Source: Spirochaetales bacterium (GTDB lineage Bacteria > Spirochaetota > Spirochaetia > SZUA-6 > JAFGRV01). Taken from it: 64,000 nt of DNA. Shown one piece after another: positions 27,612 through 34,073 of this stretch. Each line of letters opens with the position of its first letter. Position 1 is the first letter of the stretch. Under the pieces are notes generated by a model. The model was not told the origin of the DNA and searched no databases. It saw only the letters and a list, made by a program, of their open reading frames with translations. The stretch spans positions 67,233 to 131,232 of the forward strand of contig JAFGHO010000057.1 in NCBI GenBank assembly GCA_016930085.1, given 5' to 3'. Position numbers and translations under genes: made by a program.

Positions 27612-27939
27612 GCTGATAGGACATATATGCCTTATTGTCGGATTGGTTTTTAATTTTTTCGGGTGTGTGGGGCTTATAAGATTTCCCGATATCTATAACA
27701 GACTCCAGGCGGGAACGAAATGTGTCACATTCGGGACAATTTTTATCCTGATCGGGGTCATGGCCTTCCTGGGATTTTCGGCAACAGGGATCAAAGCGAT
27801 ACTCTGTCTCATTTTTATCCTCATCACCTCACCGACTGCCGCCCACGCCATTTCAAAGGGCGCCCATATTTCAGGTGTCAGACTCTGGAAAAAAAGTGTC
27901 ATCGATGTCTACGAAGAGGATACGAAGAAATCCTCCTGA
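27604..27939 (+). CDS. mrpG: MrpG/MnhG/MbhC-like subunit
   Basis: A 111-residue, three-helix protein started at ATG 27604 (MNELIGHICL), which overlaps the end of mrpF by 8 bases and has GGAGGGGA just upstream. Seen: GCVGLIRFPDIYNRLQAGTKCVTFGTIFILIG and TSPTAAHAISKGAHISG, the MnhG signature. It completes an A(C-terminal)-B-C-D-E-F-G set in one operon. Confidence 0.9.
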   Translation: MNELIGHICLIVGLVFNFFGCVGLIRFPDIYNRLQAGTKCVTFGTIFILIGVMAFLGFSATGIKAILCLIFILITSPTAAHAISKGAHISGVRLWKKSVIDVYEEDTKKSS

Positions 27940-28062
27940 ACGCGATGAAAACGTAACCAGGATAAGGGGAAGCGGAAGAAGCGGGTCCGTTGTCGTAAAC
28001 ATGTCGAAGGAATACCACGAAAGCATGTTATCGCGTCAGAAACATATGGGTACGTATATAAA

Positions 28063-28530
28063 ATGACCGCGATTGGAAAAAGTATCAAATCGTTTATTAA
28101 AGGGAATGCACTCGTTGTCGGTATCGGAAATTGTCTGAAGGGGGATGACGGAGCAGGGAGTCTTTTAGCGCAGCAACTTTCAACCGGCGGCCGGATCGAT
28201 TGTCTCGATGCGGGTGTAAGTATAGAAAACTATCTGGGCACGATCGTGAAAAAGAAGCCGGATACGCTTCTCATTATCGATGCCGTGGATTTCGGGGCCT
28301 CCCCGGGAACGATCCGGGTATTCGAGAGGCCGAATTTTCCGGTAACCCACGTTTCGACACACGGTATGTCGCTGCATTTTTTCTTCGACATGCTTCATCA
28401 AGAAGGCGTTACGAATATAATCCTTATCGGTATTCAGCCCGAACGTGTCACCCTGGGGGAAGGGTTGAGTGCACCTGTACAATCCGCACTCGATGAACTC
28501 TATGAAATCCTCATCAGGTTACTTGCATAG
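28063..28530 (+). CDS. hycI: HycI-type hydrogenase maturation endopeptidase
   Basis: A 155-residue protease that trims the C-terminal tail of a group 4 hydrogenase large subunit after nickel insertion. Seen: LVVGIGNCLKGDDGAG (the G-x-GN...DDG motif with the Asp that reads the bound nickel), DAVDFGASPG with the second Asp, and STHGMSL with the third metal ligand His. Its substrate should be the large subunit at 36686-37903, which ends with a 45-residue extension after CxxCTER. It is in the membrane-arm operon, on the other strand and about 8 kb from its substrate gene. Confidence 0.9.
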   Translation: MTAIGKSIKSFIKGNALVVGIGNCLKGDDGAGSLLAQQLSTGGRIDCLDAGVSIENYLGTIVKKKPDTLLIIDAVDFGASPGTIRVFERPNFPVTHVSTHGMSLHFFFDMLHQEGVTNIILIGIQPERVTLGEGLSAPVQSALDELYEILIRLLA

Positions 28531-28744
28531 TACTTATGAAAAGCTGATAACTGTGTGAATTATGTGAAAAAACCGGCCGATTTATTATGTGGTTTTCTCA
28601 TGGCATAGTTTTTAGGAATCATTTCAGTTTATACGAAAATCCGGGAAAAATCGTGACATTACATATTTCCTAATTGATGTCGATGTTTTTATAGCCGGAC
28701 TGACGGATTTTTATTAATGAAACCGCGTTATTTATTTTCAGTCG

Positions 28745-28773
28745 TTGACATAATTGTAAATAACCTTTACATT
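28745..28773 (+). promoter_or_regulatory. Sigma-70-type promoter of the iron-sulfur/redox gene group
   Basis: A perfect TTGACA (28745-28750), a 17-base spacer and TACATT (28768-28773). The Fur-like site begins nine bases downstream of the -10, so it would cover the transcription start. Confidence 0.65.
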
Positions 28774-28781
28774 ATTAAAGT

Positions 28782-28800
28782 GATAATGAAAACCATTATC
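28782..28800 (+). promoter_or_regulatory. Fur-box-like operator
   Basis: The 19-base GATAATGAAAACCATTATC matches the classical Fur consensus (GATAATGATAATCATTATC) at 17 of 19 positions by direct comparison. It lies just after the -10 of the promoter at 28745-28773, where a bound repressor would block initiation. A Fur-family protein (Fur, or possibly Zur/PerR) is the likely regulator. No fur gene is in the window. Confidence 0.75.
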
Positions 28801-28876
28801 AATAACACTAACTATGGCGAGATAGTTTAGTGATAAAAATCGAGCGGGTAAATACCATTGGAATCTGGAGGTGATC

Positions 28877-29227
28877 ATGTATTATGTAAATAAAGAAGAA
28901 TGCACGGGATGCGGGACTTGTATCAATGTATGTCCGAAGGGTGCCATTAATGTGGAAAATAACAAAGCATTCATCGCTGTCGATATATGTACCGAATGCG
29001 GAAGATGTTATCACGTTTGTCCACAGGAAGCAATTCATTCGACGTCACAGTTGGAAAGAGATACGAATCAAAATACTAATCGTGGAATTTTTGTTCCGGG
29101 ATTTATTTCAGGCGACGCTATGGGAATTGGCAAAAGAATGGGACGCGGCAAGGGATTGGGAAAAGGAAAACGCGCAGGAAAAGCAAGAGGGAGAGGAAGA
29201 GGAAGAGGCGGCGGGGGCTTTCAATAA
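28877..29227 (+). CDS. Two-cluster [4Fe-4S] ferredoxin with Arg/Gly/Lys-rich tail
   Basis: A 116-residue protein. The first 60 residues hold two ferredoxin motifs, C-TGC-GTC-INVCP and C-TEC-GRC-YHVCP, each for one [4Fe-4S] cluster. The last 35 residues are an unusual basic repeat of Gly-Arg and Gly-Lys. The start is ATG at 28877, placed six bases after GGAGGTGA; the GTG at 28871 falls inside that site. It heads the Fur-box gene group, so it may be made under iron-replete or iron-limiting signals. The tail could bind nucleic acid or a partner; that is inference. Confidence 0.85.
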   Translation: MYYVNKEECTGCGTCINVCPKGAINVENNKAFIAVDICTECGRCYHVCPQEAIHSTSQLERDTNQNTNRGIFVPGFISGDAMGIGKRMGRGKGLGKGKRAGKARGRGRGRGGGGFQ

Positions 29228-29300
29228 TTATTCCAGTCCGAGATTGCCTGCGATGTATTGTGTTCAACATGGATGCGAAAACAATAGATTAGGATGATTG

Positions 29301-29798
29301 GTGAAACGACGTATTTGTTTCGAAAAAATAGGATTGATCAAAACACCTTATACGGATAAAGCACCTTATCAGCCTTTCGATGATGATGCGGGAGAGTTTC
29401 GGATTATTGTCGATCCCGAATATAAACAGGGGCTCCGCGATCTGGAAAAATTCGCCTATATTTATGTTATTTATTATATAGACCATCTGACATCGAGACC
29501 GCTGATGAGTGTAATTCCCCCATGGACAAACGGAATGAGTGTCGGTATTTTCGCGAGTAGAGCGCCGAATCGTCCGAACCCTGTCGGCATCAGTGTCGTC
29601 CGGTTGAAACGTATTGTCGATAACGAAATTTATATTTCCGGGATTGATGTTTTTAATGACACACCGTTGCTGGATATCAAGCCGTATATACGCGAACTAG
29701 ATTCAAAGGAAGATGCCAATTACGGATGGATTGACGGACTCGATGGCGACGGAGAGCATCTTATGCTTCATATCAGGGGAGTGCCGCATGATTTTTAG
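29301..29798 (+). CDS. trmO: TrmO/TsaA-family protein (tRNA t6A N6-methyltransferase-like)
   Basis: A 165-residue protein of the TrmO (YaeB/TsaA) family, SAM-dependent enzymes that methylate N6-threonylcarbamoyladenosine in certain tRNAs. Seen: the N-terminal GLIKTPY segment, the SRAPNRPNPVGIS signature (the SAM-binding loop), and DVFNDTPLLDIKPYI near the C-terminus. The start is GTG at 29301, with AGGATG just upstream; an adjacent TTG at 29298 is also possible. TrmO-like proteins in anaerobes and archaea have been linked to other substrates, so the tRNA role is not certain. Confidence 0.82.
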   Translation: MKRRICFEKIGLIKTPYTDKAPYQPFDDDAGEFRIIVDPEYKQGLRDLEKFAYIYVIYYIDHLTSRPLMSVIPPWTNGMSVGIFASRAPNRPNPVGISVVRLKRIVDNEIYISGIDVFNDTPLLDIKPYIRELDSKEDANYGWIDGLDGDGEHLMLHIRGVPHDF

Positions 29799-29900
29799 CG
29801 TTACACATTTTGAAGAAAAGAAACGCCGGCGTCAATCATCTGTTGCTGCGGGTTTATTGTTCATACAACTAATTACTAAAAAAATTAAGGAGGAATCATT

Positions 29901-30257
29901 ATGCCATGGATTGACAAGGTATTGTGCGAGATGTGTGGAATATGCGTGGGGAATTGTCCGGTTAACGCTATTTCAATCACAGGGGACGATGCAGCGGAGA
30001 TAAATATGAATGAATGTATACGCTGCGGTGAATGTCATGATATTTGTCCCGCCAAAGCGGTAAAACACGATAGTGAAAAGATACCTGAAAGGGTTGATGA
30101 CAATATCGAAATCGCGCAACGTCTGCTTAAAAAATGTAAAACCAGAAAAGAACAGATCGTTTATATTGACAAATATTTACGGGCATTTACTATTGAAAAC
30201 AAAATAAATCAGATGTCTATCGAAAAACTTGAAGCAATAAAGAATGGATTGAGTTGA
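29901..30257 (+). CDS. Two-cluster [4Fe-4S] ferredoxin with C-terminal helical extension
   Basis: A 118-residue protein with two motifs in the N-terminal half: CEMCGICVGNCP (9-20) and CIRCGECHDICP. The C-terminal 60 residues are helical and charged (KKCKTRKEQIVYIDKYLRAF). AAGGAGG precedes the ATG, 9 bases away. It is probably an electron carrier or scaffold in the same transcript as the first ferredoxin. Family membership beyond ferredoxin is not recognised. Confidence 0.85.
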   Translation: MPWIDKVLCEMCGICVGNCPVNAISITGDDAAEINMNECIRCGECHDICPAKAVKHDSEKIPERVDDNIEIAQRLLKKCKTRKEQIVYIDKYLRAFTIENKINQMSIEKLEAIKNGLS

Positions 30258-30403
30258 ATGTTTCTTAAAGCCGGCGTTTCCTGTTCCGATAGCCCGTCAG
30301 GGTGTTTTCTGTTTTTTTGCAATTGAAGGTCATGGTGTTGCGGTTTTGCGTGCATTGCATTATTTATGTTAAAAAATATTTATATGCCGGAGAGGAGATA
30401 ACG

Positions 30404-30712
30404 ATGGCGATTATGGAAATCAGTATTGTTCCCGTCGGAACAAAGGATGCATCTGTCAGCCGATATGTCGCCGGGACATTGAAAGTATTGGAACATGAAA
30501 AAGGGATTAGTTACACATTGAATCCGATGGGGACAGTCGTGGAGGCGGAATCTTTGGCAAAGATTTTTGAGATAGCTGCGAGAATGCATGATTCGGTTTT
30601 TAACGATGAGGTCACGAGAGTGGTAACAACAATAAAAATCGACGAAAGAAGAGATAAGCGGGTTACGATGCTGGGAAAGATAAAAGCGGTAGAGGACAAA
30701 TTGAATGTTTAG
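30404..30712 (+). CDS. MTH1187/YkoF-like thiamine-binding protein (DUF77)
   Basis: A 102-residue protein beginning MAIMEISIVPVGTKDASVSRYVAG, the signature of the MTH1187 (DUF77) family, small ferredoxin-fold tetramers related to YkoF that bind thiamine or thiamine-like ligands. ATG at 30404 follows GAGGAGAT. A longer in-frame version starting at 30302 is improbable because it would begin with a hydrophobic, uncoupled leader. Role in this operon is unknown. Confidence 0.85.
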   Translation: MAIMEISIVPVGTKDASVSRYVAGTLKVLEHEKGISYTLNPMGTVVEAESLAKIFEIAARMHDSVFNDEVTRVVTTIKIDERRDKRVTMLGKIKAVEDKLNV

Positions 30713-30803
30713 TGCGATGTCGTCAGCAAAGGATGTTCTCCAAACATGGCGGCATATTTATATGCGTTTATCGTGACGAAGAAAACAGCGGAGGGCGCAA
30801 TGA

Positions 30804-31511
30804 ATGGGTATCATAGAGAATTATAAAAGATTGAGGGATGAAATTGATAATAACGTGACAATCGTATTGGCGGCGAAGACGGCAACGAGAGAAGAAATCC
30901 TTGAAGCGGTATCCGCAGGGGTGACCGATATCGGACAAAATTATGTTCAGGAAGCACAATCCCTTTATTCACAGTTGGGAGAAGAAGCAAAAGGAATAAC
31001 GTGGCATATGATAGGAGCTTTGCAGACAAATAAAATAAATAAGGCACTGTCGATTTTCGATGTCATTCAGACCGTTGATTCGATTGAAACGGCAAACGCG
31101 ATTAATAAACGGGTGAAAGCAGCAGGGAAAGAGCACGTTTCAGTTTATATCGAGATAAATATAGGCAGTGAGTTTACCAAGTTCGGTGTAAAACCCGAAT
31201 ATTGTATCATAGAAGATTTGGTCAGAGCAATTTCGAATTTGCCGTATCTGCGATTGGATGGTTTGATGACAATGGGCCCGCGATCCGGTGATCCGGAAGC
31301 AATCAGGCCGTATTTCAGAAAAGCGAAAGAAATAATGGAAAGAATACGATTACTAGGACTTCCTCGAGTCTCCATGAAAACGTTGTCGATGGGTATGTCA
31401 AACTCATATAAAATCGCGATCGAGGAAGGCAGTACAATGATCAGATTGGGTACCGTTATATTGGGTGCAAGAAAATGCGTATCGGCGCAGGATAACGATG
31501 ATGGTAACTAA
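30804..31511 (+). CDS. YggS/PROSC-family PLP homeostasis protein
   Basis: A 235-residue, single-domain alanine-racemase-fold protein that binds pyridoxal phosphate. Seen: VLAAKTATREEI with the PLP Lys, DIGQNYVQEAQ, WHMIGALQTNK, and SMGMSNSYKIAIEEGSTMIRLGTVILG. All match the YggS family, which keeps free PLP in balance. The start at 30804 has GGAGGGC upstream. The canonical V-x-K-T/S is changed to AKTAT, within the range of the family. Confidence 0.9.
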   Translation: MGIIENYKRLRDEIDNNVTIVLAAKTATREEILEAVSAGVTDIGQNYVQEAQSLYSQLGEEAKGITWHMIGALQTNKINKALSIFDVIQTVDSIETANAINKRVKAAGKEHVSVYIEINIGSEFTKFGVKPEYCIIEDLVRAISNLPYLRLDGLMTMGPRSGDPEAIRPYFRKAKEIMERIRLLGLPRVSMKTLSMGMSNSYKIAIEEGSTMIRLGTVILGARKCVSAQDNDDGN

Positions 31512-31608
31512 CGAGTTTGATTTTTTATGAATAAACAAGGTTGTAAAAATTGAGTTTTCAGAGTATCTGAAAATATAAGCATTGATGAAAAAGGAGATGG
31601 CGTAGAGA

Positions 31609-32562
31609 ATGTCGGACAACAATTATGAAGTAATAATTATCGGTGGAGGGCCGGCGGGATATAGCGCGGGGATATACGCGACAAGGGCTATGCTAAAGAC
31701 CTTATTAATTGAAAGCTGTACAGTTTTATCGCAATTGATGTTGACTGATCTCATAGAGAATTATCCTGGATTTCCGGGGAATATAAAGGGGTATGAATTA
31801 ATTGAAAACCTTAAAAAACAGGCCCGTTATTTTGGTCTCGAAATAAAGGAAGGATTTGTTGAGTATATCGAGTGTATCAATGCTACAGATAGAAAGTGGC
31901 GTGTAGTAACGCAAAACAAAGCCAGTTATACAGCGTACAGCATTATCGCCGCATCGGGTGCAAAAGCAAAAATGCTCGGGGTAAAGGGAGAAAAAGAATT
32001 GCGTGGAAAGGGAGTATCATATTGCGCTGTGTGCGATGGGGCTTTCTTTAGAAACAAAACGGTGGCGGTCGTCGGTGGCGGAGACACCTCAATCCAGGAA
32101 GCTCTTTTTTTAACACGGTATGCTTCAAAGGTGAACGTTGTTCATAGAAGGAACAGGCTTCGCGCCGAACAATTTCTACAAGAACAGGCATTCAAAAACG
32201 ACAAAATTGAATTTATCTGGGATTCTATCGTGCAAGAAATCGAAGGGACGGATACCGTTGAAAACATAAAACTAAAAAATTTGAAGAAAGATAGCGTAAC
32301 GGATTTCAATTGCGATGGAGTCTTCATATTTGTCGGTTTCACTCCGAATACGGAATACGTAAGAAGGATCGTAAAAACAGATGATACGGGGTGGATAATC
32401 ACTGACGGCAAGATGAATACAAATGTGTCTGGAATATTCGCGGCGGGAGATTTACGTTCAAATACCTACCGGCAGATAGCGACTGCTGTGGGCGATGGCG
32501 TAACCGCCGCGTTATCATGTGAAAAATATATTTCGCGGATGAGGGGGAATGAATATGTATGA
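31609..32562 (+). CDS. trxB: Thioredoxin reductase
   Basis: A 317-residue low-molecular-weight thioredoxin reductase. Seen: the FAD motif IIGGGPAGYSAG (11-21), the redox motif CAVC (139-142), the NADPH motif VVGGGDTS (154-161) with HRRNRLRA giving NADPH preference, and the C-terminal FAD segment IFAAGDLR. It reduces thioredoxins with NADPH (or a related donor). It is followed directly by an atypical thioredoxin and a glutaredoxin-like gene, its likely partners. AAGGAGATG precedes the start. Confidence 0.95.
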   Translation: MSDNNYEVIIIGGGPAGYSAGIYATRAMLKTLLIESCTVLSQLMLTDLIENYPGFPGNIKGYELIENLKKQARYFGLEIKEGFVEYIECINATDRKWRVVTQNKASYTAYSIIAASGAKAKMLGVKGEKELRGKGVSYCAVCDGAFFRNKTVAVVGGGDTSIQEALFLTRYASKVNVVHRRNRLRAEQFLQEQAFKNDKIEFIWDSIVQEIEGTDTVENIKLKNLKKDSVTDFNCDGVFIFVGFTPNTEYVRRIVKTDDTGWIITDGKMNTNVSGIFAAGDLRSNTYRQIATAVGDGVTAALSCEKYISRMRGNEYV

Positions 32563-32667
32563 GATGTAATATATTATTGGTTTTCCCGAAAACGGAGTGT
32601 GAATATATTACTATTCCGCCGTAAATAACGATATCAAATACAGTAACAATTATTTTAGGAGGTGATA

Positions 32668-33027
32668 ATGTTATTAACAAAGTTGCTTCATTTGGAAACG
32701 AATGAAGAAACAGAAAATTCCTTGAAAGAGAATGAAAATGCGGTCATATGTTGCGGAAGGATGGGGCCGATGTGTATTCCCGTGTACCAGATTCTGGAAA
32801 CATTAGAATCGGACTATTCCCATGTCGCTTTTTTTGACATGGATTTCGATATTGAAGCGGCGTGGGCTATCAGGGATTTACCTGTGTGTGCGACTTTCAT
32901 GGGGCTGCCTTTTACCGTCAATTATAAGCACGGAAAAGTTGTGGCCGCGATTACCAGTATTCAGAACAAAAAACAGATAACAGAAATACTCGCTAACAAA
33001 TTCTCTCAAAAGGAGAGCAATAGATAA
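32668..33027 (+). CDS. Atypical thioredoxin-fold protein (CCGRMGPMC motif)
   Basis: A 119-residue protein with the thioredoxin order (helix, active-site loop, FFDMDFDIEAAWAIRDLP, then LPFTVNYKHGKVV holding the cis-Pro loop). The usual W-C-G-P-C is replaced by CCGRMGPMC at 28-36, so the two outer cysteines are separated by six residues (C29 and C36) with an extra C28. Similar proteins are found next to TrxB in Clostridia, from memory. The start is ATG at 32668 after AGGAGGTGATA; the GTG at 32662 is inside that site. It probably carries thiols or persulfides rather than a normal thioredoxin disulfide. Confidence 0.8.
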   Translation: MLLTKLLHLETNEETENSLKENENAVICCGRMGPMCIPVYQILETLESDYSHVAFFDMDFDIEAAWAIRDLPVCATFMGLPFTVNYKHGKVVAAITSIQNKKQITEILANKFSQKESNR

Positions 33028-33040
33028 GGAGGACGTAATC

Positions 33041-33274
33041 ATGACGGCGGATTTATACACAACACCAAGCTGCGGATATTGCCGACAGGCAAAAGATTAT
33101 TTAAGAAAACTCGGTATCAATGTAAAAGAAATCGACATAACGAGGGATGAAAGAAGCATGCAGGAGTTTGCGAGAAGGGTTGGTTCTCATTCAGGAGTTC
33201 CCGTAATTTTTCTCAAAGGCGTACAAATCAAGGGATTTGATAAAAACAAGATCGATAACGTCCTATGTATTTAA
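33041..33274 (+). CDS. Glutaredoxin-like protein
   Basis: A 77-residue glutaredoxin-fold protein with CGYC at 11-14, GVPVIFLKG holding the TVP-like cis-Pro site, and KGFDKNKID at the glutathione/NrdH-type C-terminus. It begins 13 bases after the atypical thioredoxin, with AAGGAGGA upstream. It resembles NrdH-redoxins, which take electrons from thioredoxin reductase and not from glutathione; the adjacent trxB supports that reading. Confidence 0.88.
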   Translation: MTADLYTTPSCGYCRQAKDYLRKLGINVKEIDITRDERSMQEFARRVGSHSGVPVIFLKGVQIKGFDKNKIDNVLCI

Positions 33275-33437
33275 AATGTGTGAAATTGCAGGGAAAGTGT
33301 GTCTTGAGAGATGAAAAATTATTGAGTTTATTTTTATAGAATACAGGGAGATGAGAGAGTAGTGATCCTGACTTGTATTTATTATTTCGATACTGACATC
33401 ATCATGATTTATTGGAAACAGGTAAAGGAATAAAGGC

Positions 33438-33773
33438 ATGAAAATATGTGTAACGGCAAAAGGTCCGAGTCCGTTATCCGAAATGGATACGGATTTCGAA
33501 CGATGCGGATATTTCACTTTTTTTATCGATGGCGGGAGGGGATTCGATGCGGTCAAAAATAATAGAGGGGATGATCCCGTACAATTACTGTTAAAGAAAA
33601 ATGTCGATGTTGTTATCACAAAAACAATAACGAAGCAATCAAAAAAGCGTCTTGACGATGTCAATATCCGGGTATATTTTGGAGTTGGAAATTCGATCAG
33701 GGAGGAGGTTGTAAAATTCGAAAAAGGCGAATTGGTGCAAATAAATAAGTTTAACCCGATTTTGCCGGAATAA
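33438..33773 (+). CDS. NifX/NafY/NifB-C-family (FeMo-cofactor-biosynthesis-like) protein
   Basis: A 111-residue protein of the dinitrogenase FeMo-cofactor-binding superfamily. Seen: MKICVTAKGPSPLSEMDTDFERCGYFTFF, DVVITKTITKQSKKRL and the family's short fold with alternating strands. Small members outside nitrogen fixation occur in many anaerobes next to iron-sulfur proteins and MinD-like ATPases. No nif genes are present, so a role in iron-sulfur or metal-cluster handling is more likely than nitrogen fixation. Confidence 0.82.
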   Translation: MKICVTAKGPSPLSEMDTDFERCGYFTFFIDGGRGFDAVKNNRGDDPVQLLLKKNVDVVITKTITKQSKKRLDDVNIRVYFGVGNSIREEVVKFEKGELVQINKFNPILPE

Positions 33774-34073
33774 ACGGCTGACATATCGTTATTGATTGAA
33801 ATGAAATGCCTGAATGATTTGCGGGTAATAGGTGTCTACTATATTTACTGATTACGCCGAATAACGGAAAGATGGAAAATGAATATGAGGGGAAACGTAA
33901 CGTTGTAAGATTTGGTGTCGGGCATGGCTGTAAAAACGCGATATATTATAATACGTTAGGGGTCCCAGCAATGCTTGTTTTAAAAACAATAGGGATGTCG
34001 CACGGGAAGCCGGGACCGGCTTATAAGCGGAAAACCAATACTTTTTAAAATAATAACTGCAGGCGGTATACCG
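33774..34073. other. Intergenic region, no gene seen
   Basis: A 300-base gap between the NifX-like and RACo-like genes. No -35/-10 pair, hairpin with T tail or repeat could be supported. The RACo-like gene may have its own promoter here, but I cannot identify it. Confidence 0.45.

Noticed and set aside
27875-28066. Small frame between mrpG and hycI that ends with an ATGA overlap on hycI
   Set aside because: Most of it lies inside mrpG, it has no good ribosome site and shows no recognisable features; a 21-residue version starting at 28002 cannot be excluded but is not supported.
33438-33773. Evidence for nitrogen fixation from a NifX-like gene
   Set aside because: No nifHDK or other nif genes are present; small members of this family are common in non-fixing anaerobes.
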